From positions 62,001 to 126,000 of the forward strand of contig NZ_LMSD01000005.1 of NCBI RefSeq assembly GCF_001428045.1: 64,000 nucleotides of DNA, given 5' to 3'. The notes beneath the pieces are model-generated. The model had not been told where the DNA came from, made no database searches, and was given only the letters and a program-made list of their open reading frames with translations. Of the stretch, positions 25,774 to 35,128 are shown in pieces. The DNA is from Paenibacillus sp. Soil750. GTDB taxonomy: Bacteria > Bacillota > Bacilli > Paenibacillales > NBRC-103111. Made by a program: the position numbers and the translations under genes. Every line of letters starts with the position of its first letter. The first letter of the stretch is position 1.

Positions 25774-27638
25774 ACCTTGCCCCCTTGTAGAAAGCCCTGT
25801 TTTCGTGCAATCCGATTCATCGTGCGTATCTGTCGAAGGGCTTCTTTCTGTGATTTTGTTATTTCTGCAGCTGCCAAATAAACCTTCCCATGTGGGTCAT
25901 CTTTCGATCTCCCTGCACGACCTGCCATCTGAACCAATGCGGCTTCATCGAACAACTTCGAGTCTGCATCTAAAACGAAAACATCTGACTGGGGCACGGT
26001 TACCCCACGTTCGAGGATGGTTGTCGTGACGAGCAGACGGATCTCCCGATTGCGAAAAAGCTGTACCTTCTCTGTTCGTGAAGTATCCTTAGAGGAAGTT
26101 CCCTCTACGCGAACCGCTGCGCTTTTACTGGCCTTGCTCAACTTCTCTCTCAGCAGCATGACCATCGGCTCTACGAGCTGAATATTCGGAACGAACACAA
26201 AAACTTGCGCTCCACGTTCAATAGATACTTCTAATCGGGATTGAATCGACTGCGGGATGGATTGGGAAACGATGCTTTTTCTTAATGTAGGCGTAGATAT
26301 CAATTGAGGTACTGGCAGGGGATGTTTATGAAATCGGACAGGGACGCGTACATGTGGCAGACGTCCGCGCTCGGCGGCGTGTCTAACGCGAGTGGGCGGT
26401 GTGGCTGACAGCAGGATATTCGTCCCGCTGGGTTTACACACTTTCTCTGCTGCATAGCTAAGCATGGGGTTATTGTGGTACGGGAAGGCATCGATTTCAT
26501 CGATGATGACGAGGTCAAAAGCTTGATGAAACCGCAACAACTGATGCGTTGTTGCGATGGTGATTTGCCCTTGCTCCCAGCGCTGCTCGCTTCCGCCATA
26601 CAGCGTTACCACGCTGTATGTAGCGAACGCCCGCTGGATGCGCGGTTGCAGCTCTAGCACCACGTCCTTGCGTGGTGTAGCGATAAGGACGCGCCCGCCT
26701 CGAGCGGCGGTGTAGTGTATGAACGGGAAGATCATTTCGGTCTTCCCGGCGCCCGTAACGGCCCAGATGAGGAACTTCCCTGGGCCACTAGGCTGCTTGC
26801 CTTGGATGTAACGCAGCCCTTCAAGGGAAGCATGGGTCTGAGCATCACTGAGCCCCCAGGGCTCTATGTAAGCTTGTAATTCGTCAGCAGCCTCTGCGGC
26901 AGCGGTGGACAGCGCATCACCCGAGCCGCCGAGCACAAGCAAGGAGCAGGATCGTACCCTGCCCATTGTGAGGCACTCCTCGCAATAGGGACAATCTTGT
27001 CCGCAATGTAAGCAGGGCGACCAGAACATCCGCTCTTCTCCGCTTCCACAGCGTTTACAAGCGTAATGCGAAGTCTTCCTGAGCCATCGTCGCCACTCAC
27101 GCTTTACCTGTATGTGCAAGCCACTCGTGAGCGACACATCGCCATTGAGGTAGGCGAGTTGCACATAGGCTGGCCACGAAGCTTCCAACCCCGACAACCT
27201 TGCCGTCTCAACACCAGGGGCTTCTATTAGCTGCTGAAGCTCATCTACCAACAGCGAACGCCCTCTGCAAGCTTCAACGAGATTAATATAAGTGGACGCG
27301 TGTAGCTGAAAGCTACGAATATGCTTGTCCCGCCAAAACGTATAGTCCATCACTTCCGAACACATCTCATCCGTATTAGCCATACTAAGCGCCGTCGCTT
27401 CCCGCTTTACCATCGCAAGCAACCGAACCTCGCTATGATCCTGAGAAATCTCATTACTCTTTCTTAAGCCTTCAAGCAGGCGAATCCCCTGCCCTAACGA
27501 AACAAAAGGTTCGAACAATACGAGGCCGGCGTCGGCTGCGTAGTGCTCGAACCAATATTGGATATCTGTCTGGGCATGTATCGTGAATTGCCACTCCCAC
27601 ACATGTCCCTTGCGAACGGCATAAATCTGGACTTTCAT
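25770..27638 (-). CDS. comFA: ComFA DEAD-box helicase of competence
   Basis: Cytoplasmic ATPase that drives DNA import in transformation. The 622-residue product has a four-cysteine zinc motif plus extra cysteines (Cys194, 197, 209, 212, 216, 219, 222), Walker A AVTGAGKT at 293-300, DEID at 380-383, SATPP and a C-terminal helicase domain with QMAGRAGR. The N-terminal 190 residues are a poorly conserved extension, longer than in B. subtilis ComFA (about 463 residues). It ends coupled to comFC. Confidence 0.93.
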   Translation of the reverse strand: MKVQIYAVRKGHVWEWQFTIHAQTDIQYWFEHYAADAGLVLFEPFVSLGQGIRLLEGLRKSNEISQDHSEVRLLAMVKREATALSMANTDEMCSEVMDYTFWRDKHIRSFQLHASTYINLVEACRGRSLLVDELQQLIEAPGVETARLSGLEASWPAYVQLAYLNGDVSLTSGLHIQVKREWRRWLRKTSHYACKRCGSGEERMFWSPCLHCGQDCPYCEECLTMGRVRSCSLLVLGGSGDALSTAAAEAADELQAYIEPWGLSDAQTHASLEGLRYIQGKQPSGPGKFLIWAVTGAGKTEMIFPFIHYTAARGGRVLIATPRKDVVLELQPRIQRAFATYSVVTLYGGSEQRWEQGQITIATTHQLLRFHQAFDLVIIDEIDAFPYHNNPMLSYAAEKVCKPSGTNILLSATPPTRVRHAAERGRLPHVRVPVRFHKHPLPVPQLISTPTLRKSIVSQSIPQSIQSRLEVSIERGAQVFVFVPNIQLVEPMVMLLREKLSKASKSAAVRVEGTSSKDTSRTEKVQLFRNREIRLLVTTTILERGVTVPQSDVFVLDADSKLFDEAALVQMAGRAGRSKDDPHGKVYLAAAEITKSQKEALRQIRTMNRIARKQGFLQGGKV

Positions 27639-27718
27639 TCCTCACCGTACTCTCTTCATCAAATTATTTGGTGCGTATGTTGGTTGAGGTGTGTAGGTTA
27701 TATTGAAAGCGTTTGCCC

Positions 27719-28114
27719 TCAGATAACAGGAATCTTTACGAGTTCCTCCCTATTACTGAGGTGAACAAGTACAACAGGATCTTCGTCATGCTGACTTAGG
27801 AAACGATCAACGGCATCGTAGTCAGACTGTAAACGCAACTCTAAGGCATACGTTTGGGATAAACGCTCAATGATCTCTCTTGTATCGTCAGACGACCCCT
27901 CGTCAATAATCGTAGCCTTGACCTGGTTGCCTCTTACACGCGAAAAGAAAAATAATGAGCGAATAACCCACTCAATTTGATTTTGATTGTTTTTGGTAAC
28001 AAGTAATACAGTAGCAGGTTTCTTCTTCAATCCCTTACGGGTACCCAATAAGAGATGTAGCACAATAATGCTCACGCCATAGCAACCGAAGATACAAAGC
28101 AATCCAATCCACAT
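27719..28114 (-). CDS. Small membrane-anchored glycosyltransferase-like protein
   Basis: 131 residues. One N-terminal membrane segment (about 2-23) is followed by basic residues and a domain that looks like the first half of a GT2 fold: ATVLLVTKNNQNQIEWVIRSL and ATIIDEGSSDDTREIIERL correspond to the first strand and the D-x-SSD nucleotide part. The rest of a GT2 enzyme, including the acceptor side, is missing. GGGAGG lies 9 bases before the ATG. I do not know its function; it may bind a nucleotide sugar or be a relic. It sits between degU and comFA. Confidence 0.6.
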   Translation of the reverse strand: MWIGLLCIFGCYGVSIIVLHLLLGTRKGLKKKPATVLLVTKNNQNQIEWVIRSLFFFSRVRGNQVKATIIDEGSSDDTREIIERLSQTYALELRLQSDYDAVDRFLSQHDEDPVVLVHLSNREELVKIPVI

Positions 28115-28194
28115 AGCGGGTCCCTCCCTTACCTGCAGTGTATGCGGTAGTGCAAAGGGGGGTTCCTATAGGCGCAGAAATGCAGGATAGCGAA

Positions 28195-28920
28195 TTACAA
28201 TGTTACCCAACCATTCTTGATTGCAATAATTACCGCTTGCGTGCGGTCATCGACTTCCATTTTTTGAAGAATACTACTTACGTGGTTTTTCACTGTTTTC
28301 TCACTGATGTACAAGAACTCGCCAATCAGCTTATTGCTTTTGCCTTCCGCCATAAGTCGAAGCACTTCTGCTTCCCTTTTGGTTAGTGGGCTGTTCGCAT
28401 TATGTATGTACTTCAATCCAGAATCCTTCACGCCTGTGCCCGTACCAACCACACCAACGTCATCCAGATACGTCATCCGTCTTAGTTGATTGATTAGCTT
28501 ACCCGTTACCTTAGGATGAATGTAGGCATGTCCTGCAACAACAGAACGAATGGCATTAATCAGCGATTCTGCTTCCATATCCTTCAGCAAGTAACCTGAA
28601 GCCCCTTTACGAAGGGTCTCAAACACATAGCTTTCATCATCATGAATAGATAAAATGATGACTTTAATATCAGGAAAGATTAGTTTCAGACGTTCTGTTG
28701 CAATGACACCGTTCTCCAGGGGCATATTAATGTCCATGAGCACGATATCGGGCGTGATTTGATTACACAATTCAATGACTTGGATGCCATCGCCACACTC
28801 ACCGATAACTTCCATGTCATCTTCCATATTAATGATCCGTTTAACACCTTCACGAAAAAGCTGATGATCGTCTGCAATGACAATATGTACATTGCGTTTG
28901 TGACTCGCCGTGTTGTCCAT
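28195..28920 (-). CDS. degU: Response regulator DegU
   Basis: NarL/FixJ-type regulator of exoenzymes, competence and motility, phosphorylated by DegS. 241 residues: receiver domain 11-130 with the acidic pair DD (17-18), phospho-site Asp63 in LMDINMP and the late lysine in YLLKDMEAE; LuxR-type HTH at about 172-235 with SPLTKREAEVLRLMAEGKSNKLIGEFLYIS. The ATG at 28918-28920 has GGAGG 9 bases upstream and starts one base after the degS stop. Coupled two-component pair. Confidence 0.95.
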   Translation of the reverse strand: MDNTASHKRNVHIVIADDHQLFREGVKRIINMEDDMEVIGECGDGIQVIELCNQITPDIVLMDINMPLENGVIATERLKLIFPDIKVIILSIHDDESYVFETLRKGASGYLLKDMEAESLINAIRSVVAGHAYIHPKVTGKLINQLRRMTYLDDVGVVGTGTGVKDSGLKYIHNANSPLTKREAEVLRLMAEGKSNKLIGEFLYISEKTVKNHVSSILQKMEVDDRTQAVIIAIKNGWVTL

Positions 28921-28921
28921 T

Positions 28922-30085
28922 CTAGTTTTCCTCCTTGTTCTCTCCAACGCCGCCGATAGGGATGAGCATCGTAATTTTTGTTCCTGAATCTTTCTCGGAC
29001 TCCAGAACCATGGTACCTTCTAGCAGCTCTACACGCTCTCTCATTCCCAGTAAACCAAAGTTATTCCCCTTGGCTATTCTTAGTTCTGTTAGCGGAACAT
29101 CAAAGCCGATTCCGTTATCTACAACGTAAATCTGTACTTGATCTGGTTCTAGCGTGAGTTCAACAGACAAGAAGGTTGCTTTGGCATGTTTGTTTATATT
29201 CGATAAAGCTTCCTGCACCAAGCGGAAAATGGCAATTTCCAACCCAGACGGTATGCGTGTTTCTTTTCCGACCAGGTTAAACTGTGTGTGAATTCGATAT
29301 TTGTCTTCGAAATCCTGCACATATTTCCGTAATGTAGGCACAATCCCTAAATCATCGAGCGCCATTGGTCGGAGGTTGAAAATAATTTTGCGAACCTCTT
29401 CAAGACCATTTCTGACTTGTCCCTTTAAATCAATTAACTCATCCTTCACCGCAGAAATATCTTCCTTGACGAGCATCCGATGGGCAATTTCAGTCCGAAG
29501 CACAACGTTCGCCAAGGTTTGAGCCATACCATCATGAATTTCGCGCGCGATTCGTTTGCGTTCTTCCTCTTGGGCCAAAATAATTTTGAGCCCCAGCAGT
29601 TGTCGATTCTTAGCAGACTCAATAATACGTGTTAACTGATTGAGGTCCCCTGACAAGTATTCCAATGCAACATTCATCTGAGAGACGATCGTTTCGGCGC
29701 GTTCTACCTGTTTGTCCACATTCTTCATGCGAACCTGCAGATCATTGCGGCGGATCTTGAGATTATTCTCTTTTTCACGCGCAACGGTTAGCTGTAATTG
29801 AAAAGCGATAGCGGCTTCATAAGCAATCTTGATATCTTCTTCTCGATACTTGTTGAAATCTCGACTGACTTCCGTAAGCCGGATCCGCGACCGCTTGTAT
29901 TCTTTCTCTAACATATCCACGAGATCAATCGTGACACCCGTCTCATGCTTAATGTCATTGAGCTCCCGAGTAAGCGACTCCTTCTCTAAGCGTGATGACT
30001 CAGCAATCTCAAATAATTGATATTTGCTGCTTTCCATGACGTTAATGGCGTTGGTTATGACCTTGTCTATAGCGTCTGGTTGCAC
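28922..30085 (-). CDS. degS: Sensor histidine kinase DegS
   Basis: Cytoplasmic kinase/phosphatase for DegU. 387 residues with no membrane segment: a long N-terminal coiled-coil sensor (about 20-160), HisKA_3 with phospho-acceptor His184 in REIHDGMAQ, and an HATPase domain ending with NNFGLLGMRERVELLEG. The start is a GTG with GGAG 10 bases upstream. Size and layout match B. subtilis DegS. Confidence 0.95.
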   Translation of the reverse strand: MQPDAIDKVITNAINVMESSKYQLFEIAESSRLEKESLTRELNDIKHETGVTIDLVDMLEKEYKRSRIRLTEVSRDFNKYREEDIKIAYEAAIAFQLQLTVAREKENNLKIRRNDLQVRMKNVDKQVERAETIVSQMNVALEYLSGDLNQLTRIIESAKNRQLLGLKIILAQEEERKRIAREIHDGMAQTLANVVLRTEIAHRMLVKEDISAVKDELIDLKGQVRNGLEEVRKIIFNLRPMALDDLGIVPTLRKYVQDFEDKYRIHTQFNLVGKETRIPSGLEIAIFRLVQEALSNINKHAKATFLSVELTLEPDQVQIYVVDNGIGFDVPLTELRIAKGNNFGLLGMRERVELLEGTMVLESEKDSGTKITMLIPIGGVGENKEEN

Positions 30086-30183
30086 ATGAAACGAGCTCCT
30101 TTTAATAAAACCTTATAATAGTAAGTTGTCTACCCCATATTGTAGCATAGTTCTTCCCGTTTGCCGTGTACTTCTAGTACTAT

Positions 30184-32787
30184 TTATTCAATAGAAATTC
30201 CGTAATTCTGGGGATCCCAGCCTACTTTGAAGCCTAATCTCTCAGAAATGAGTCGTAATGGGACCATTGTCACATTATTCATGATCGCTGGAGCCACTTC
30301 TGCCGTGACACGACTTCCATTTACCAGGAGATCAGCTTGATCAATCCATAGGTCAATTAGTTTATCACCACGAAGGACGGTTACCTTACGTTCTTTATCA
30401 TCCCACTTCACAGTGCCACCCAATGCTTCTGTGACAAAACGAATCGGAACCAACGTATTATCCTTCACGATCGTCGGCGCTTGTTCCAGCGTCATCGGCT
30501 TGCTATTTATAGTTGCTTGCTTCTTATTTACGTTAAGCTTGATTGCATTTTTCGGTAGCGATGGCAATTGTCCTTTATAAATAAATGAAATATCGTCAAT
30601 ATTAATTTTCCCTTTCACGGCTCTTTCATCCTGCCCGTTAGCCGGATTTGCGACATAAATGCTTTTCACCAGCAAAGGTGCTTTCAGATCCGACACATCC
30701 GCCGTCACCTTGCGCCAGCCTGTCCAGTTCATATTTTCCGTAAAACTGACATAATTCAGCTTGCCATCCGCATCAATGACCTCTGCACGCACCCAATTGA
30801 AGCTGCCATCGCCCAAGACTTTAGCCGTTATAAATTCGGGTTCACCCTCAATCGGCGCACCATTCCCATTATTAAACCTCGCATATGCTGCTTTCGTTCC
30901 TAGTCCCTTGGAGAAATCATAGGCGATTTCCAAGTTCTTATTTCCATTGTTCGGCACAATATTGACGCTAGAAACGACCTCTACCGGATATTTGTCACCT
31001 GTTGTCATAACTGCAAACTTATCTAAATCGTACCACACTTTCTCCTGCCCGACAGGCAAGGTTACCATAGTGCTATACCCGTCGTAGTGGGCGATGACCT
31101 GTGCTGTTTGCGCTCCAGCTGTGCTGTCTACGTGCAGAACACCATTCGTAATCGTCCCTTTAACTCCGCTAAGCTCCCAAGTCGCTGATGCCGCGGGTAA
31201 TTCTCGCGTTGCTCCACTGCGTGTTGTAACGGTAATAGGAAGCTTGAAATCGCCACCCTCCGTCAATGAGAACGACCCTGAACTAAAAGCCATCGACGTA
31301 ATCTGATCACGCCCGACAACTTCGACATCCATTGTTGCGGATCCTTTGCCTGATTTTGCGACAATCTGCGTTTTCCCAGGCATTGTTGGTGTATATACAT
31401 TATCCTTAAATGAACCATTAGCTATCGTGGTGCTCCATTGTGGAACAATACCTGTTACCGCAATGGGATTATAATAGTCATCATATGCTTTAAATTGATA
31501 AGTGCTGGATTCATTTACGAATAATAAGGATTGCCCTTTTAAAATAAGACCTAGTAAATCACCCTTCGGCGCTGTCGAATATACGCCAAGACCATTTGCT
31601 ACCGCACGTTGATTCCCGTTTTGTGTTTTGTTCACTAGCTTCGGATCTACATCACCAAGTGGCCTAGACACCATCTGTGTCGATCCACCGCCATCGAGGA
31701 CCATCCCTCGCCAAACACCAGCATCAATCATGAATTGCTGCAGCTCAGGCAGTGTCATCCCGGCACTAGGACCGTTTCGATCCGCTGTTATGATATAGGC
31801 CTTCTTCAGATCCTTGGAGTAACCCACAGCTGTCCTAGAAACAGGACTATATCCGTTGAAATCATTAATATTCCGCGTAAAATAACTCGGCTTCGCCTCG
31901 TCTACCAGCAATGTGCTGCCCCCGATGAGCATTTTGAAGTTCTTCCAATCATATGTCTTCGATGCATCGTGTGGAATCATGTCGTACTTCGTCGTGATTT
32001 TATCCCCAACTTTGAGATGCTTTACAATAAACTCTCTAGCCAAACCGGAGCCTCTAAGGATATAACCATCTGCAGGAGCAATCATTTTCACATTCGTATC
32101 AACTTGAATTTCCTTAACGATATCATTCTGGATAAGCGCCTCAGTAGGTACGTGTGTACCATCCACAGCACGCTGTGTCATCGCCCAAGCACTTGTATAA
32201 AGGAAAAGGCCGTCGGCTATCAGTGGAACATCGTTATCGTCCCAGTAGAACGTTTTGTTCACGCCACCCAGCTCGAACTTTGTCCCATCCTTTGCTGTAA
32301 CCGTACCCTGGAAATCGAAAATATCAATAATCGGCTGATTCGTCTTCGTAATAGCAAAAGAGTACAACCCCGAAATCTTCGCTGGCGTTGCCATCACCTG
32401 TCCATTCGTGATCTGTGCACCCTCTGGCACGCCTTCCGCCTGGGTATTATAGAAGTCCCCGTTCACGCCTGCTACAGCGCCTGTATCCTTCACCATGCCG
32501 AGCACACTCTGGTTCTTCGTGAACTGATTGTTCGTTCCTGCCATTGCGTCTATCTTCACATTCGGGTTCGTCAGATCCACTTCGATCACATTGGCGTTCA
32601 CCGATACTTCCTTATTGCTTCGTGTTGTCGACCATACGTAGTTCTTCATAATTGCACCTGATGTAATCGTCTCCTGCGAGCTTAACGTCAGCTTCGTGCC
32701 CGCCGCGTTTACCGTAACTCCCGACACCAACTGCCACACCATAGCGCAAGCCAGTGCAGCTACTCCTACTTGCCTCTGTACCTTCAC
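30184..32787 (-). CDS. Secreted phosphodiester glycosidase (NAGPA domain) with C-terminal stalk-type domain
   Basis: 867 residues: signal peptide 1-29 (cut after VNA-A), a phosphodiester glycosidase domain roughly 95-410 (GVNGDFYN, RTAVGYSKD, MVLDGGGSTQMV, RAVANGLGVY), Ig-like and bacterial carbohydrate-binding type beta domains in the middle, and a copper amine oxidase N-terminal-like/stalk domain at about 755-867 (LVPIRFVTEALGG, MVPLRLISERLGF). Such enzymes remove N-acetylglucosamine phosphodiesters or trim wall polymers. The start is a GTG with GGAG at 12 bases. No SLH domain; it may act on the teichoic-type polymers whose genes lie downstream. Confidence 0.85.
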   Translation of the reverse strand: MKVQRQVGVAALACAMVWQLVSGVTVNAAGTKLTLSSQETITSGAIMKNYVWSTTRSNKEVSVNANVIEVDLTNPNVKIDAMAGTNNQFTKNQSVLGMVKDTGAVAGVNGDFYNTQAEGVPEGAQITNGQVMATPAKISGLYSFAITKTNQPIIDIFDFQGTVTAKDGTKFELGGVNKTFYWDDNDVPLIADGLFLYTSAWAMTQRAVDGTHVPTEALIQNDIVKEIQVDTNVKMIAPADGYILRGSGLAREFIVKHLKVGDKITTKYDMIPHDASKTYDWKNFKMLIGGSTLLVDEAKPSYFTRNINDFNGYSPVSRTAVGYSKDLKKAYIITADRNGPSAGMTLPELQQFMIDAGVWRGMVLDGGGSTQMVSRPLGDVDPKLVNKTQNGNQRAVANGLGVYSTAPKGDLLGLILKGQSLLFVNESSTYQFKAYDDYYNPIAVTGIVPQWSTTIANGSFKDNVYTPTMPGKTQIVAKSGKGSATMDVEVVGRDQITSMAFSSGSFSLTEGGDFKLPITVTTRSGATRELPAASATWELSGVKGTITNGVLHVDSTAGAQTAQVIAHYDGYSTMVTLPVGQEKVWYDLDKFAVMTTGDKYPVEVVSSVNIVPNNGNKNLEIAYDFSKGLGTKAAYARFNNGNGAPIEGEPEFITAKVLGDGSFNWVRAEVIDADGKLNYVSFTENMNWTGWRKVTADVSDLKAPLLVKSIYVANPANGQDERAVKGKINIDDISFIYKGQLPSLPKNAIKLNVNKKQATINSKPMTLEQAPTIVKDNTLVPIRFVTEALGGTVKWDDKERKVTVLRGDKLIDLWIDQADLLVNGSRVTAEVAPAIMNNVTMVPLRLISERLGFKVGWDPQNYGISIE

Positions 32788-32926
32788 GTTGCCGTTCCAC
32801 TCCTCTTTTTCATCTAAGTCTAGTATCTATCTTTATAGCGATAACTATATAGACTCTTAAACTATGGAAAAAGTTACGATATTCCCCATGTTGTATTCAT
32901 ATGTCATAGATAAATGGTAAAAATGT

Positions 32927-32958
32927 AAAAAAGAGCACAACCCTCCCGGGTCTGCTCT
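32927..32958 (-). terminator. Terminator of the small coiled-coil gene
   Basis: Minus-strand stem AGAGCA...TGCTCT with an inner ACCC/GGGT pairing, followed by six T. Confidence 0.88.
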
Positions 32959-32982
32959 CTGCTTGAGATGCTTATATGTCAG

Positions 32983-33216
32983 TTAAATTATTTTCTTTAA
33001 TTTTGCTTCTTGTTCAATCGAACGTGCTGAGAGGAGCTCAATGATCCTGTGTTGTTGCTCTTGCACATTTTCCAAACGCTTCACGATTTCATTGGTTTCA
33101 AGTACGGCTTGTTTGATTTGAGATTGTTCTAATTCTAGTCTGTCTAATCTCTCTAATACGGGTGATAATTCTGCTCTCAGCAACGTGGTAAGTGATTCCT
33201 TTAATTCAGTATCCAT
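32983..33216 (-). CDS. Small coiled-coil protein
   Basis: 77 residues, almost wholly alpha-helical with a leucine-heptad pattern (LERLDRLELEQSQIKQAVLETNEIVKRLENVQ), no signal or membrane segment, no cysteine. AGGAG lies 9 bases before the ATG, and a terminator follows, so it is a single-gene unit. Short proteins of this kind are common in Paenibacillus and lack a known role. I infer a coiled-coil oligomer only. Confidence 0.7.
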   Translation of the reverse strand: MDTELKESLTTLLRAELSPVLERLDRLELEQSQIKQAVLETNEIVKRLENVQEQQHRIIELLSARSIEQEAKLKKII

Positions 33217-33418
33217 AATATCGCTCTCCTCTCGTATACCAACGCAGAACTTATCTTCTACCTATCATAACATAATTCCCTATGAATTAGCATCAGATGA
33301 CATATACATATAGTGCCACTGTTATTAGCAAAAGAAAACAAAAATATTTACTAAAGCAAATACTAGTTGCGGTAAGTAAACAAACAAAAAGCCGCCCCAG
33401 AAGGACGGCCTCTCTATA

Positions 33419-34633
33419 TTAATGCTTAAGCTCTAACGCTTGCGTTCTTAATGATTCTGCTTTATCTGTACGCTCCCAAGGAACATCTAGATCATTACGG
33501 CCAAAGTGACCATAAGCTGCAGTTTGACGGTAGATCGGACGACGAAGATCAAGCTCTTTAATGATACCCGCTGGGCGAAGGTCAAAGTTATTGTGGATCA
33601 GCTCAACAAGCTTCTCTTCACTCACTTTAGCCGTACCAAATGTATCTACAGCAATAGATACAGGACGAGCAACACCAATAGCATAAGCCAATTGAACTTC
33701 ACATTTCTCAGCAAGGCCAGCTGCTACGATATTCTTCGCAACATAACGCGCCGCGTAGGCACCGGAACGGTCAACTTTTGTCGGATCTTTACCGGAGAAC
33801 GCGCCGCCGCCATGACGAGCATAACCACCGTACGTATCAACGATAATTTTACGACCTGTAAGACCTGCATCCCCTTGAGGTCCGCCGATAACGAAACGGC
33901 CAGTTGGATTGATGAAGTAGTTCGTCTTCTCATCCAACAAGTGTGCTGGAACGATTGGAAGAATAACATGTTCTTTAATATCTTTTTGGATTTGCTCCAA
34001 AGTTGTGTTCTCATCATGCTGTGTGGATACAACGATTGCATCTACACGAACAGGTTTATCATCGATGTATTCAACAGTTACTTGAGTTTTACCATCTGGA
34101 CGCAAGTATGGAAGAGTGCCGTTCTTACGAACTTCAGTCAAACGACGAGCCAATTGGTGAGAAATAGAGATTGGAAGAGGCATAAGCTCAGGTGTTTCAT
34201 TTACAGCAAAACCGAACATCAAGCCTTGGTCACCAGCACCAATTGCTTCGATTTCTTCATCAGACATGTTACCTTCTCTTGCTTCAAGGGCTCTGTCTAC
34301 ACCTTGTGCAATATCAGGAGATTGCTCATTCAACGAAACGAGAACCGCACATGTTTGGGAGTCGAAACCATACTTCGCGCGTGTGTAACCAATGTCCTTA
34401 ATTGTTTGTCTTGCAATAGCTTGAATATCGACATATTCAGACTTCGAAGTGATTTCACCAATTACCAAAACCAAACCAGTTGCTACAGATACCTCACATG
34501 CTACACGAGCATTCGGATCATTAGCTAGAAATGCATCCAAAACCGAGTCAGAAATTTGGTCACAAATTTTATCTGGATGACCTTCTGTTACGGATTCGGA
34601 TGTAAATAAACGACGTCCACGAACTTGAGCCAT
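33419..34633 (-). CDS. metK: S-adenosylmethionine synthase
   Basis: Makes S-adenosylmethionine from methionine and ATP. The 404-residue protein has ATP-side GHPDK (18-22) near the start, the [10 protein letters not shown] signature and the [16 protein letters not shown] phosphate loop. GGAGG lies 9 bases before the ATG at 34631-34633 and directly abuts an ATG three codons up, so the shorter form is used. It is a single gene with a leader of about 160 bases or more that ends in an attenuator-like hairpin. Confidence 0.97.
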   Translation of the reverse strand: MAQVRGRRLFTSESVTEGHPDKICDQISDSVLDAFLANDPNARVACEVSVATGLVLVIGEITSKSEYVDIQAIARQTIKDIGYTRAKYGFDSQTCAVLVSLNEQSPDIAQGVDRALEAREGNMSDEEIEAIGAGDQGLMFGFAVNETPELMPLPISISHQLARRLTEVRKNGTLPYLRPDGKTQVTVEYIDDKPVRVDAIVVSTQHDENTTLEQIQKDIKEHVILPIVPAHLLDEKTNYFINPTGRFVIGGPQGDAGLTGRKIIVDTYGGYARHGGGAFSGKDPTKVDRSGAYAARYVAKNIVAAGLAEKCEVQLAYAIGVARPVSIAVDTFGTAKVSEEKLVELIHNNFDLRPAGIIKELDLRRPIYRQTAAYGHFGRNDLDVPWERTDKAESLRTQALELKH

Positions 34634-34697
34634 ATTATTCATCCTCCTACATTACATTTAGTATGTTTGAAAAGCTTCTACTCGATGCCTCTATAAT

Positions 34698-34795
34698 AAA
34701 AAAATTGGGCCCGGCTTTAGCGCAAGCTTTTCTCGCCAAACGGAATCCCTCTTTTGCGCTCATGCGCTGATAAGATCTTTGAATTCCGCACTGGT
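34698..34795 (-). promoter_or_regulatory. Structured metK leader with terminator-like hairpin
   Basis: On the minus strand an 8-pair stem CGGAATTC / GGATTCCG encloses a loop with GCGC-ATGA-GCGC. A second region with AGCGCAA/TTGCGCT or TTGG...CCAA pairing runs into GCCGGGCCCAA followed by seven T, 65 bases before the metK start. The two halves offer alternative pairings, as in an attenuator. I looked for the S-box (SAM-I) core and did not find it. The ligand, if any, is unknown. Confidence 0.5.
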
Positions 34796-35068
34796 ACAAA
34801 TAGATAAAGCATAAATAAATACAATACATGAATAAAGACAACATTAAAATGAACCTTCCCCTATCGGAAAAGGTTAAATTGAATATTGACCTTCAATTAA
34901 CCATCCTACTTTATTTGTCGTGTAATGTCAATTTATAATTTCGATTATCATTATTCTTCTTATTAAGTTTACTTTAAGGTACGCTTCACTTTTTTTTCAC
35001 AGCTTTTATCTATACTACTCATATATTAACTAATGAGTTCGTGAATATTTGTAATCTCTGAAAATTTG
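34796..35068. other. Gene-free region upstream of the metK leader
   Basis: AT-rich, no gene. It contains an imperfect 11-base inverted repeat GGTTAATTGAA / TTCAATTTAACC at 34872-34902 with an 8-base loop; a TTTT follows on the minus strand, so it may be a weak terminator or an operator. The metK promoter must lie here, but I see only poor candidates (for example TTGTCT with TTATTT 17 bases on). Confidence 0.4.
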
Positions 35069-35101
35069 AAGAAAGAGGTCAGCCTATAGCCGACCTCTTT
35101 C
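35069..35101. terminator. Terminator of the SASP gene
   Basis: Strong stem AAAGAGGTC...GACCTCTTT with an AGCC/GGCT inner pairing. On the minus strand it is followed by CTTC and then AT-rich sequence; it lies 28 bases behind the SASP stop. Confidence 0.75.
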
Positions 35102-35128
35102 TCATCACAATAATAGAAGGAATAATAC

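Noticed and set aside
31735-32661. Plus-strand open frame of 308 codons opposite the phosphodiester glycosidase
   Set aside because: Lies wholly within a real gene with signal peptide and domains; composition (many Cys, His, Arg) is that of a shadow frame.
33506-34528. Long plus-strand open frame of 340 codons opposite metK
   Set aside because: It is antisense to a certain gene, has no family features, is rich in Cys/Asn/Leu as expected for a reverse frame, and has no ribosome site.
34698-34795. SAM-I (S-box) riboswitch ahead of metK
   Set aside because: Only a GAGGGA and a CTTATCA resemble the S-box; the GGC-GAAACC-GGCAACC core is missing, so I report it as an unassigned leader.
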